From assembly GCA_944389195.1 (NCBI GenBank), contig CALXLM010000008.1, positions 1-64,000 of the forward strand: a stretch of 64,000 bases of DNA. The letters are read 5' to 3'. Below, one piece after another: positions 18,098-26,421 of this stretch; position 1 is the stretch's first letter; every line of letters starts with the position of its first letter. The notes beneath the pieces were generated by a model that did no database searches, had not been told where the DNA came from, and worked only from the letters and a program-made list of their open reading frames with translations. A program made the translations under genes and the position numbers. The DNA is from an uncultured Opitutales bacterium (lineage in GTDB: Bacteria > Verrucomicrobiota > Verrucomicrobiia > Opitutales > Intestinicryptomonadaceae).

Positions 18098-18847
18098 ATG
18101 AAAATAGTATCGTGGAATGTAAACGGGCTCAGAAGCGCCCTTTCCAAGAATTTGGCAGGATTTCTCGCCGAGGCTAAACCCGACGTTTTCTGCGTGCAGG
18201 AGACGCGCGTAGGCGCGGAAACCGCCGAGACTCTCGATATTCCTTTCAAATACAGGTATTACCATTCCGCCGAAAAGCCCGGTTATTCGGGGGTGGCGAT
18301 TTTTTCAAACGTTGAGCCTTTGGATGTGGAGGGAATCCCGCTGTGCGGTAGTCCTGACGAAGGCAGGCTCATTACCGCCGATTTCGGAAATTTTAAACTC
18401 AGCTCAATATATGCGCCGAACGCTCAGGACGGATTGAAACGCATAGCATACAAGCGCGCTTGGAACGCCGCTCTCATCCGGCGCATTTCAAGCGGCGGTA
18501 AGAACATTTTGTGCGGAGATTTCAACGTAGCCCACAACGACATAGATATCGCCAGGCCCGCCGAAAATGCCGGCAATGCGGGATTTTCCGAGGGTGAACG
18601 CTTCGACTTTTCCGATATTTTAAAAAAGCTCGATTTGTCCGACATATGGCGCGAGCGCAACCCCGGCAAGATTCAATACACGTGGTGGAGCTACAGGGGA
18701 GGCGCGAGGCGCAGAAACGTAGGGTGGCGCATAGACTACTTTTTGGTGTCGCGCAGCATCGTTTCGGAAATCGGAGACGTTTCCATCCTCGACGGCGTGG
18801 CGGGCTCCGACCACGCTCCGTTAACGCTTGTTGTAAATCGGGATTAA
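18098..18847 (+). CDS. xth: Exodeoxyribonuclease III
   Basis: 249 residues from ATG 18098 (an ATG three codons earlier, 18089, is also possible). Apurinic/apyrimidinic endonuclease and 3' exonuclease of base-excision repair. All EEP-fold motifs are seen: MKIVSWNVNGLRS (Mg Asn), CVQETRV (Mg Glu), YAPNAQDG, CGDFNVAHNDIDIARP, WRIDYFLVSR and the final SDHAPLTL with the catalytic His. It sits directly after the SNF2 helicase gene, likely in one transcript, so both may serve DNA maintenance. Confidence 0.95.
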   Translation: MKIVSWNVNGLRSALSKNLAGFLAEAKPDVFCVQETRVGAETAETLDIPFKYRYYHSAEKPGYSGVAIFSNVEPLDVEGIPLCGSPDEGRLITADFGNFKLSSIYAPNAQDGLKRIAYKRAWNAALIRRISSGGKNILCGDFNVAHNDIDIARPAENAGNAGFSEGERFDFSDILKKLDLSDIWRERNPGKIQYTWWSYRGGARRRNVGWRIDYFLVSRSIVSEIGDVSILDGVAGSDHAPLTLVVNRD

Positions 18848-18863
18848 GGCGCGCTTGCGGCGG

Positions 18864-20153
18864 CTAATCGAATTTTTTTAGGTCGTCCTGTTTTATGCTT
18901 ACGGAAAATCCCGCGTTCCCCTTCGAGTCGAAAAACGAAAGCGTGACGGTGCGCGACCTTTCGGCGCCCTCCACTTTAACTTGGGCAAACGACCTTCCGA
19001 GCGTGGCGCTGCTCGGCACTCTAAAGTAGTTCATTTCAGAAACCTCCTTCGCGGGTCTTGCTGTCATTGGCCCTGCGGTCAGCTCGAAAATGGGGTATGA
19101 ACCAGCCCTTATATAACGCGTGATTTCAGCGTAGCTCTTTTTGCCGGAAATCATGATAACGCCTTCTATTTTTTTGTCTGAAAGAAATGCCAGAAGGCGC
19201 TTTCTTTCGGAGTCGGCAAAGGTGAAGTTTTCGGCGCTTTCGACGGGATTTGTTATGGGCGTGTTCATTACGACGAACTTGAATGTCGCCTTGGAGTTTT
19301 GCAGCGCGCAAAAAAGCCAGTCAAGCTGGCTGTCTCCGAGCATTTTCGGGCGCAAGTTTTTGTAGTCGAGATTTGTGCGGTTGGAGAAGTCGTCCAGTAT
19401 GAAGAAATCTGCGTCGGCATAAGAAAACGAATATGCGCGCGACGATTCTTCGGCGCGCGGGGGATTGCACCAGAAAATGTCGTAAACAGCCGTATGGTTG
19501 GGCGCAGACGGCGAAGACGAATCCGAAAGCGTATTCGAGTTCGGAACGCCGTAGTTGGGCTGCGAATTGAGGAAGGCGGAAGCTTGAGGAAGGGAGCGCA
19601 AATCGGAAAGTCTGGAGGCCATCGCAGATCGCGACCCTACGTCGGCGTTTCGATAGTTGTTGAGGGTACCCGCCCAGATTGCGAACGCGGGTTTCGTATT
19701 TTTTGCGGATTCGAAAATTTCATATTCGCCGCCGGGTTCCCTGAATGGCTCGTCAAAACGCTTGTCGTTTATGTGGTTGGCACCGATAACCACGAAAGAG
19801 AAATCAGGGGGGGGAGTACGTCCTTTGTAATCGGCCTGCGTCGCGACCGAACCAGAAGATGTTTCTTTGCCGTCGGAAATTTCATAACGGTATTCCGCAC
19901 CTGGTTCAAGCCCCTCCATAACGATTTTAAGCACTTCGGGATTATATTCTCCGCCCAACGGCAGTATCTTTGCGTCGAATTTTTCCTCGGGCTTTTTTGC
20001 GTTGAAAAATTTGGCGGACACATTCTTTGGGTTGGTGCCGAACTTTGCCCACACTGTGGCTTCCCTTACGTCGGAAGCTCCAACCATTGTGGTTATTGAA
20101 AACGCCCACAGGGGGAAAATCGCCGACGAAATTATTAATATAGCCTTTTTCAT
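18864..20153 (-). CDS. Secreted PhoD-like protein with lost metal-binding motifs
   Basis: 429 residues from ATG 20153 with a signal peptide (MKKAILIISSAIFPLWAFS). A fibronectin-like N-terminal domain (about 20-110) with LEPGAEYRYEISDG is followed by a PhoD/alkaline-phosphatase-D-like layout: a YSFSYADADFFILDDFSNR block, LGDSQLDWLFCAL, FVVMNTPITNP and a closing ISGKKSYAEITRY. In active PhoD proteins the equivalents are HLGDYIY, WDDHD, LDTR and SGDVH, which bind Fe/Ca. Here they read WAGTLNNYRN, NYGVPNSN, LDDFSNR and SGKKSY, so most metal ligands are missing. It is probably not a phosphatase, or uses other residues. It follows its partner gene by 5 nt. Confidence 0.72.
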   Translation of the reverse strand: MKKAILIISSAIFPLWAFSITTMVGASDVREATVWAKFGTNPKNVSAKFFNAKKPEEKFDAKILPLGGEYNPEVLKIVMEGLEPGAEYRYEISDGKETSSGSVATQADYKGRTPPPDFSFVVIGANHINDKRFDEPFREPGGEYEIFESAKNTKPAFAIWAGTLNNYRNADVGSRSAMASRLSDLRSLPQASAFLNSQPNYGVPNSNTLSDSSSPSAPNHTAVYDIFWCNPPRAEESSRAYSFSYADADFFILDDFSNRTNLDYKNLRPKMLGDSQLDWLFCALQNSKATFKFVVMNTPITNPVESAENFTFADSERKRLLAFLSDKKIEGVIMISGKKSYAEITRYIRAGSYPIFELTAGPMTARPAKEVSEMNYFRVPSSATLGRSFAQVKVEGAERSRTVTLSFFDSKGNAGFSVSIKQDDLKKFD

Positions 20154-20158
20154 AAATT

Positions 20159-20785
20159 CTATTTGTTCCCCACCGCCGAAGTTTCCGCCATATTCAGACA
20201 CACTTGGCGGAGATCGAAAATAATGTTTCCTATGCGCCTAACGCGCTCGCGCCCCTGTTCGGACTTGGGAACGGGAATCTCTCCCATTTTAGCCATGATT
20301 TCATTGAGCTTTACAGCCGACATTTTATAGTTGCAGCGCGCAAGAAGGTCCTCAGAAAGGTCGGTAGAATTGGCGGCGAGCGCCATAAACGTTTCAGCCT
20401 CGGTAAGCGTCTTTGATATGTTCCATACGAGCGACGACGGTATCTTTGTTTCGTCGATAACGCGGCCGAGATGCTCGCGCAGGCATTTTAATAGGGCACG
20501 CGTGATTATAAATATGGGATGGTTCAAAAGGGTCCACGGCTCTTCGGAAAATTCCGCGTCCATTTCCGTGTCGTCCTCATAATTATCCGCGTTTTGGGGC
20601 AGAGGCCAACCAGCCATGGAACATATCTGCTCAAGCGTTTTACCGCGAAGCCTGTTGACGGTGTATAGCGACGCAAAGCGCGATATTTCGGCGTCAGATT
20701 TCTTTAAATACAAAAACCAGTCCTTTTCCGTCCACCCTTTGGGACTAAAGTTGTCGGAGAAGTCGTCTGCGTAAAATTCGTCCAT
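20159..20785 (-). CDS. Hypothetical protein, operon partner of the PhoD-like gene
   Basis: 208 residues from ATG 20785 (MDEFYADDFSDNF); an in-frame ATG at 20824 is possible. No signal peptide or membrane segment: a soluble, acidic, mostly helical protein with many Leu, Glu and Asp. The C-terminal half (LARCNYKMSAVKLNEIMAKM ... ERVRRIGNIIFDLRQ) looks like a helical bundle. I do not recognise a family. The next gene begins 5 nt after its stop, so the two are almost certainly cotranscribed, although one product is cytoplasmic and the other exported. Confidence 0.7.
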   Translation of the reverse strand: MDEFYADDFSDNFSPKGWTEKDWFLYLKKSDAEISRFASLYTVNRLRGKTLEQICSMAGWPLPQNADNYEDDTEMDAEFSEEPWTLLNHPIFIITRALLKCLREHLGRVIDETKIPSSLVWNISKTLTEAETFMALAANSTDLSEDLLARCNYKMSAVKLNEIMAKMGEIPVPKSEQGRERVRRIGNIIFDLRQVCLNMAETSAVGNK

Positions 20786-20893
20786 TTTTATTCGGATACT
20801 TTGCAAATCGCGCCTTATTTTCAAGCTTTTTTGCCGAATCTGCGCGATTACGCTAATAATTGGACTCTAACTTACGATAATTTCATACAGATT

Positions 20894-21403
20894 ATGAGCG
20901 GATATATAGGATATTTTAAGGGGACAATGTTGCTGCCTTTTGCGGCTATCATACTTGTGCCGCTTTTTATACTTTCGTTTTCGCGCTTTGAAATAGCCGA
21001 TCTGAACGAGGCGAGGCTTTATTTGGCGATTGCGTTTTTTATTGCGGGTGTGTCGTTTTGCGCTTCGGCAATCGGAACCATTGCGGGAAAGGGAGAGAAA
21101 CCGGACGTCGGAAACGGCGAAAAACTCCATTCTGGACTTGTCGTTTCAGGCCCGTATGCGTATGTGCGCAATCCATTGCTTCTCGGAGTCTTTTTGATTC
21201 TGGCGGGTGAGTCGTTCTTTTTCGGATCGCTTTGGATAGGATTGTGGGCACTGTGCTTTTTATCGTTTAAGCACTGGTACTTAAAACGCGTGGAGGAGCC
21301 GGCTTTGGCTGCGCGCTTCGGGCACGAATATCTCGAATATTACCGCAATGTTCCACGCTGGATTCCAAAGGCTACCCCTTGGAAATTTAAAATTTTCGAG
21401 TAA
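20894..21403 (+). CDS. Isoprenylcysteine carboxyl methyltransferase-family membrane protein
   Basis: 169 residues, with about four membrane helices (7-29, 40-62, 95-120 and nearby). The C-terminal block GLVVSGPYAYVRNPLLLG, then KRVEEPALAARFGHEYLEYYRNVPRWIP, is the SAM-binding signature of ICMT/PEMT-like methyltransferases (RNP, E, and the FGxxYxxYxxxVPRW motif). Bacterial members have mostly unknown substrates, probably lipids. I chose ATG 20894; the frame stays open to 20801, which would overlap the divergent gene's leader. Faces a convergent lpxD across a shared terminator. Confidence 0.85.
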   Translation: MSGYIGYFKGTMLLPFAAIILVPLFILSFSRFEIADLNEARLYLAIAFFIAGVSFCASAIGTIAGKGEKPDVGNGEKLHSGLVVSGPYAYVRNPLLLGVFLILAGESFFFGSLWIGLWALCFLSFKHWYLKRVEEPALAARFGHEYLEYYRNVPRWIPKATPWKFKIFE

Positions 21404-21458
21404 AAACCGCCGGAATCGGAGATGCGTCTAACCGTCCGCCGAATACCGGCAGGTTTTT
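21403..21458. terminator. Shared terminator between ICMT-like gene and lpxD
   Basis: AAAACCGCCGG and CCGGCAGGTTTT form an 11-bp stem with one bulge and a long loop, with A-rich and T-rich flanks, so it could end transcripts in both directions between these convergent genes. Confidence 0.5.
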
Positions 21459-21462
21459 GGGC

Positions 21463-22530
21463 CTATTTGCCGTCCGGTCTTGCGAAGGTCTTTTTTTCTA
21501 TGCCGAGTTTTTTCTCGACTTCCTTTAATCTGTCGTAAAGTTCCGGCAAATGCCCCACAAGTATTTCTATTTTATGGGCCTTTAGATATGGGCGGGGAGG
21601 GGTGCCGCGCATATATGATTTAGGGGGGATATCCCCGTTTACGCCGCTTTGCCCGCCTATCATGGAACCCGCGCCGATTTTTAGGTGGCCGGCTACGCCT
21701 ACCTGTCCGCCGAGAACCGCAAAATCGCCTATCGATGTACTGCCGGAAACTCCGACTTGCGATACGAGCAATACACCTTTACCCAACTGCACATTGTGTC
21801 CTACCTGGACAAGGTTGTCTATTTTCGAACCCGCGCCAATGAGAGTGGTTTCAAAACGCGCCCTGTCAATGCAGGAGTTCGCCCCGATTTCCACGTCGTC
21901 TTCAAGCACGACCTTTCCGACTTGCGGAACCTTTACGTGTTTTCCGTCCAAAAATACATATCCGTATCCGTCGGAACCAATTACCGCTCCCGGCTGCAAG
22001 CGGACGCGTTTACCTAGTTCGCAATAGTCCATGACTACCGAATTGGGAAAAAGAAACGAATCTTGGCCTATTTTTGCAAACCTGCCTATATAATTGTTGC
22101 CCTGAAGAACAGCGCCGTCGCCTATCACCGCGCCTTCGCATACGGAAACATTGGGGCCGATATACACGTTCTTGCCTATTGATGCGCTTTCGGCCACGGC
22201 CGCCGTAGGATGTATGGACGGAACGGGTTTGGGCCATAGGGCCTCCTCTATTATCCGGCAGAGCTTGGCGATTTCAATCGAGGGGTCGTCAACCCTTATA
22301 ATCGCGGAATTTTCGGGGATAGCTCCTTTGTAGTCGCGCGGAAGAAGTATTGCGCCGGCTTTTGTGGAAGGCACTTCCGAGGAGTATTTCTTATTGCCCA
22401 AAAAAGTGAGGTCTGTCGGAGTCGCCTTTTCGAGGCTGGCTATTGCGGAAAGCTCTATGTCGGTGTTTCCATCGATTTCCGGGTTGTCGAATAGTTTTAC
22501 TATTTCTTTTAACGGGTATTTTCTGTTCAT
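21463..22530 (-). CDS. lpxD: UDP-3-O-acylglucosamine N-acyltransferase
   Basis: 355 residues; third step of lipid A synthesis, N-acylating UDP-3-O-acyl-glucosamine. The N-terminal uridine-binding domain (TDIELSAIASLEKATPTDLTFLGNKKY) is followed by a left-handed beta-helix of hexapeptide repeats (about 105-300), including the catalytic-His region VQVGHNVQLG and GGQVGVAGHLKIG. A short helical tail follows. Start ATG 22530 overlaps the preceding pgpH stop by 4 nt (ATGA), showing translational coupling; the longer frame to 22632 lies inside pgpH. Last gene of the HIT-phoH-pgpH-lpxD unit. It shows the cell has an outer membrane with lipid A. Confidence 0.96.
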   Translation of the reverse strand: MNRKYPLKEIVKLFDNPEIDGNTDIELSAIASLEKATPTDLTFLGNKKYSSEVPSTKAGAILLPRDYKGAIPENSAIIRVDDPSIEIAKLCRIIEEALWPKPVPSIHPTAAVAESASIGKNVYIGPNVSVCEGAVIGDGAVLQGNNYIGRFAKIGQDSFLFPNSVVMDYCELGKRVRLQPGAVIGSDGYGYVFLDGKHVKVPQVGKVVLEDDVEIGANSCIDRARFETTLIGAGSKIDNLVQVGHNVQLGKGVLLVSQVGVSGSTSIGDFAVLGGQVGVAGHLKIGAGSMIGGQSGVNGDIPPKSYMRGTPPRPYLKAHKIEILVGHLPELYDRLKEVEKKLGIEKKTFARPDGK

Positions 22531-24848
22531 TTTTTTGCGTTGTTGTATGCGACTCTCGTGTGGAACATATTGAGCATCGTCGCGACAATGCTGTTTTTTA
22601 TTTTTGAAAGCTGCTTTACGGTAATGGGACATTCGTCGAGTTGTCCGTCGGTCATTTTAGAGCGTATGATGGCGTTTACGAGATCTTCCACGCCGTGTTG
22701 CGTTATGCGGCTTAACGAGCGCGAGGCGGCCTCGCAGGAGTCCGATATCATTATGATTGCGCTTTCCACCGTCTGTGGTAGAATCCCCTCATGGCGGTAG
22801 GTGCTTTCCTCAATGCCGGCGTCCCTAAGTGCCTGCAGGGGGTCTTTTATCTCTCCGGCTTCCGCCATTTTCATGGCTTTGTTGTAAAAATAGGATATAA
22901 TCGATTTTCCGTGGTGCTGCTCGATCGCGTCGATTACCTGTTTGGGTAACTTGGCTATTTTAGCCATTTCGACGCCCTCGCGTATGTGGTTTTTTATAAT
23001 GAGCGCGCTCATGGACGGATTTTTTTCGTCGTGGACGTTTTTGCCACCGCCCTGGTTTTCCGAGAAAAATTCCGGTTTTTGTATCTTTCCGATGTCGTGG
23101 TAGAGGGCTCCGACCCTGCAGACCATCGGGTTGGCCCCCGCCGCAACGGCTGCGGCTTCCGCAAGGTATGAGACCATTACGCTGTGGTGGTACGTTCCGG
23201 GAGCCTCTATTTGGAGTCTTCTAAGAAGCGGATTGTTAAAGTCGGTATAATCGAGCAGCGTGACGTTGGAGTAGCGGTTGAATATTCTTTCTATAAGAGG
23301 AAGAACCGCCAACGCCACAAGTCCGGTCATCGCGCCCGAGCCTACCGCCAATAGAGATTGACGCCATACTATCCCGAGCGGAAGCCCCATGCAGTTGCCT
23401 ATTATAAACGATATCGCCGATATGAACAGGCCGTAGATTACGCCCCCGAGTATTACTCTCGGACGGCTTGTGGCGCTGGCGCAGAAATATATGGCAACAA
23501 GGGCCGATGCCAGAAATATTATGAAATAGACTATGCCCTCGCCCAGCATAAGCGTAGTCAAAGCCGAAACCATAAGAGCCATTATAAAGCCCGTGTATGA
23601 ACCGAAAATTAGGACCTGAATTATGGGTCCGAGCATCAGCGGGGCGACGTATGCCAATATCTGCAACAGCGGTGTGTTCGAGTCGAAATATTCCGTGTTG
23701 CTCATTTCCACAAGCGTCCTTTCAAGGACAAGATTTATCAGAAGAAGCGTGCAAAATATCGCTATCGTGCGCGGCTGCTTGTTCTTTTGGGTTTTGCTTA
23801 TGACTATGAAAAGCGTGCCGGTCGTGACAATCAGCAGGCAAAAAATAAATTCAACCGATCCTGACGTGAACGAAAACGCCGTTCCGCGCTTTTCAAGCTC
23901 GGCTTTGTAGGCTTTTAAGCGCTCGGATATTACCGGCGACGGCGAGGTGTCTGAATCGACAAGCGTGTCGCCGGCGCGTACTTTGACTATGACGTCCTTT
24001 ATCATTCTTCGGGCTTCGTCGCGTCGTAGCTTCGTCTGCTGCTCGTCGAATATTACGTTGGGGTGGAGGCTTTGGTTTACCGTGCGGTACAGCGCATAGG
24101 CGAGGGAGTCGTTCAGCCCCAAAGTTTTTACTTTGTCGAGAAACTCTTTGCGCGCGTCGGATTCGCTCACCGCCCTTATATGCAGGGCGCTGATGCCGCC
24201 GGAAAGATCCATGCTCGGCACGGACGCCTTTTCGATGTTCGAAAATATGGCGTCGCCGTCGGCGTATATGCCGTCGCGCAGAATGTTCCCGGCATGGAAA
24301 AACACTTGGTTGAAGGCGCGCGACCTGTTTTCGGGCTTTATGCGTTCGTAAATCGTCTTTATGTCGTCGGGGCTGACCTCTAAAAAGGTGTTTTTTCTTA
24401 TTTCCGCGGAAAGTGCGTCGAAAAACGTCCCCGATTTTTTTTCATCGGGGGTGAGGGAGTCGTATTCAGACTGCCATTCGTCGAATATCGAAACCAGCTT
24501 TTTTATCTTTCCCGATTCCGCCGATATTACGTCGAGATTAGTCTTGTACAGCGGTGGTATCCTTTCGGCGCTTCGCTCCCTGCTGGCCTGCGTTTGAATT
24601 TCGCTTTTGTAGGAAAAGTCGAAGGGCGATACGATTTGCACCTGGGCCATTTTATTTTTCGACATCACGTGCGGCATCACCGGCGACTTGTGCGCAAAAC
24701 ATATTCCGTACACAAGAAGGGCCATCGCAAAAATCACCGCTGCGGTCGCGGCAAAACTGCGCTTTTTAAAGCTCGATTTTTTTGGGTCCTTGGAGGCCAT
24801 TTTTCGTCGCGCCCTTTCGGCCCTGTGGTTTTTTAAATTAGCTATCAT
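22527..24848 (-). CDS. pgpH: 7TM-HD membrane phosphohydrolase (PgpH/YqfF-like)
   Basis: About 773 residues. An N-terminal membrane helix (near 30-50) is followed by a large 7TMR-HDED extracytoplasmic domain (about 60-330), seven membrane helices (about 335-530) and a cytoplasmic HD domain (about 555-760) with HHSVMVSYLAEAA and LYHDIGKIQKPEFF. The HD ligands are present. In Firmicutes PgpH hydrolyses cyclic di-AMP, so the same role is likely but unproven here. ATG 24848 overlaps phoH by 11 nt; ATG 24800 is an alternative start. It is coupled to lpxD downstream by a 4-nt overlap. In many bacteria ybeY follows this gene; here lpxD does. Confidence 0.92.
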   Translation of the reverse strand: MIANLKNHRAERARRKMASKDPKKSSFKKRSFAATAAVIFAMALLVYGICFAHKSPVMPHVMSKNKMAQVQIVSPFDFSYKSEIQTQASRERSAERIPPLYKTNLDVISAESGKIKKLVSIFDEWQSEYDSLTPDEKKSGTFFDALSAEIRKNTFLEVSPDDIKTIYERIKPENRSRAFNQVFFHAGNILRDGIYADGDAIFSNIEKASVPSMDLSGGISALHIRAVSESDARKEFLDKVKTLGLNDSLAYALYRTVNQSLHPNVIFDEQQTKLRRDEARRMIKDVIVKVRAGDTLVDSDTSPSPVISERLKAYKAELEKRGTAFSFTSGSVEFIFCLLIVTTGTLFIVISKTQKNKQPRTIAIFCTLLLINLVLERTLVEMSNTEYFDSNTPLLQILAYVAPLMLGPIIQVLIFGSYTGFIMALMVSALTTLMLGEGIVYFIIFLASALVAIYFCASATSRPRVILGGVIYGLFISAISFIIGNCMGLPLGIVWRQSLLAVGSGAMTGLVALAVLPLIERIFNRYSNVTLLDYTDFNNPLLRRLQIEAPGTYHHSVMVSYLAEAAAVAAGANPMVCRVGALYHDIGKIQKPEFFSENQGGGKNVHDEKNPSMSALIIKNHIREGVEMAKIAKLPKQVIDAIEQHHGKSIISYFYNKAMKMAEAGEIKDPLQALRDAGIEESTYRHEGILPQTVESAIIMISDSCEAASRSLSRITQHGVEDLVNAIIRSKMTDGQLDECPITVKQLSKIKNSIVATMLNMFHTRVAYNNAKK

Positions 24849-25797
24849 TTTCTTTTGAACTGTTTTCGTATGCGGCCACGATTTTCGTGACCAACGGGTG
24901 GCGCACAACGTCACCCGCGTCAAAATAGAAAAGCTTTATGCCGTCTATGCCTCCCAATATTTCGAGCGCTCCCTTCAACCCCGACTTTTTGTTTTTGGGA
25001 AGGTCTATTTGTGTGATGTCTCCCGTGACTATCATTCTGGAGTTTTCTCCCAGCCTTGTTAGGAACATCATCATCTGCTCCATTGTGGTGTTTTGCGCTT
25101 CGTCCAATATGACAAAGGCGTTGGATAGCGTTCTGCCTCTCATATATGCAAGCGGAGCAATCTCTATGATTTGCCTTTCCATGAGCCTTAGCGTTTCGTC
25201 GGCTCCGAGCATGTCGTTCATGGCGTCGTACAGCGGGCGGAGGTAGGGGAGCAGCTTTTCTTGAAGATCGCCCGGAAGGAAGCCCAAAGCTTCTCCTGCC
25301 TCCACTGCGGGCCTTGTCAAAATCACCTTTTCGATGCTTTTGTCCTGCAGACACTTCAACGCGGCGGCTACTGCGAGGTATGTCTTTCCCGTGCCGGCAG
25401 GGCCCACTCCGAACACAATGTCGTTTTTCTGTATGAATTTAAGGTATTTCTTCTGGTTTATGTTTTTGGGAACTACGCTCTTGCGTTTAAGGTTTATGAC
25501 GATAGGGTTGTCGAATACCTGTATTATTTCGTCCATTTTACCGCCTGCCGCGCGCTCGAGCATGTTTTTAAAATCAGAATTGCCGATGCGCATTCCCTGC
25601 TTGCGCGCCCCGCGCATGGTCTCGAAGAACTTTTCCGCAAGTTCCACTTCGGGTTTGCCCCCCTCGATTGTCATCCAACCGTCGCGCGCAACTATCCTTA
25701 CATTGAAGCGGCTCTCAGCTAATTCCAAGTTCTCGGGGCGGTTTCCGTAAGTTTCGGCGAGTTGCAATGCCGTATCGAAAGTGACTGTTTTTTCCAT
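24838..25797 (-). CDS. phoH: PhoH-like ATPase
   Basis: 319 residues. N-terminal KH-like region (about 20-65), then the PhoH ATPase with Walker A GPAGTGKT (132-139), ILTRPAVEAGEALGFLPGD, Walker B FVILDEAQNTTMEQMMMFLTR and VTGDITQIDLP. PhoH proteins are RNA-linked ATPases associated with ribosome and RNA metabolism (together with YbeY in many genomes). Start ATG 25797 (MEKTVTF) is 2 nt after the HIT stop; the frame upstream lies in HIT. Second gene of the four-gene operon. Confidence 0.95.
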   Translation of the reverse strand: MEKTVTFDTALQLAETYGNRPENLELAESRFNVRIVARDGWMTIEGGKPEVELAEKFFETMRGARKQGMRIGNSDFKNMLERAAGGKMDEIIQVFDNPIVINLKRKSVVPKNINQKKYLKFIQKNDIVFGVGPAGTGKTYLAVAAALKCLQDKSIEKVILTRPAVEAGEALGFLPGDLQEKLLPYLRPLYDAMNDMLGADETLRLMERQIIEIAPLAYMRGRTLSNAFVILDEAQNTTMEQMMMFLTRLGENSRMIVTGDITQIDLPKNKKSGLKGALEILGGIDGIKLFYFDAGDVVRHPLVTKIVAAYENSSKENDS

Positions 25798-25799
25798 CT

Positions 25800-26297
25800 T
25801 TATTTTACAAATTGAACAAGCCTTTTCCAAAGCGTATCCATCGCTTCGGGAAGCACGCGCGTATTTGCAATGACGGGCATGAAGTTTGTGTCGCCGTCCC
25901 ACCGCGGCACTATATGGCAATGAAGATGCTGCGGAATTCCGGCGCCGGCTTTTGCGCCGAGATTGAAACCGACGTTGAACGCGTCGGGTTTGAGGGCTTC
26001 GCGCAATATCCTCTTTGCCATAATTATCGCGTCGAAGAATTCCGTTTTTTCGCCGCCTTCAAGAGCTTCTATGTCTCCAACCTCCCTTAGGGGCAGAACG
26101 AGCAGATGTCCGCAATTATACGGAAATTTGTTCATCACGATAAAAGAGTATTTGCCTTTCCATAAAATGTGGTATTTTTCAAAATCGCTCGATTTAGCCA
26201 TTTCCGCAAAGGGATTTCCGCCGCTTTTTCCGGAATCGTCGCGCGGTTTGGGCGATTTTATGTACGGCATTCTCCAATATGAGTGCAATCTGTCCAT
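25800..26297 (-). CDS. HIT-family nucleotide hydrolase/transferase
   Basis: 165 residues. The histidine triad is QHLHCHIV (H124, H126, H128; H128 is the catalytic one) followed by PRWDGDTNFMPV, as in the Ap4A-phosphorylase-like HIT branch. FIVMNKFPYNCGHLLVLPLREV is the conserved N-terminal half. Likely acts on dinucleoside polyphosphates or AMP conjugates in the cytoplasm. First gene of the operon with phoH, pgpH and lpxD. ATG 26297 or the ATG at 26270 could be the start. Confidence 0.92.
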   Translation of the reverse strand: MDRLHSYWRMPYIKSPKPRDDSGKSGGNPFAEMAKSSDFEKYHILWKGKYSFIVMNKFPYNCGHLLVLPLREVGDIEALEGGEKTEFFDAIIMAKRILREALKPDAFNVGFNLGAKAGAGIPQHLHCHIVPRWDGDTNFMPVIANTRVLPEAMDTLWKRLVQFVK

Positions 26298-26374
26298 TTT
26301 CTATCGTTACCATCCAATCAAAACGCCGGCAATTTGTCAATGAATCAAATATTTCCAAGCGTTCGTCCGAAACA

Positions 26375-26416
26375 CAAAAAAAACGCCGACACCAGTACGC
26401 GTCGGCGTTTTTTTTA
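26375..26416 (-). terminator. Rho-independent terminator after pfp
   Basis: AACGCCGAC and GTCGGCGTT form a perfect 9-bp stem with a 10-nt loop. An A-run lies on the left and a T-run on the right, so it works on either strand. It lies just after the pfp stop (26422, minus strand) and before the HIT operon, so it insulates the two. Confidence 0.88.
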
Positions 26417-26421
26417 GGAAA

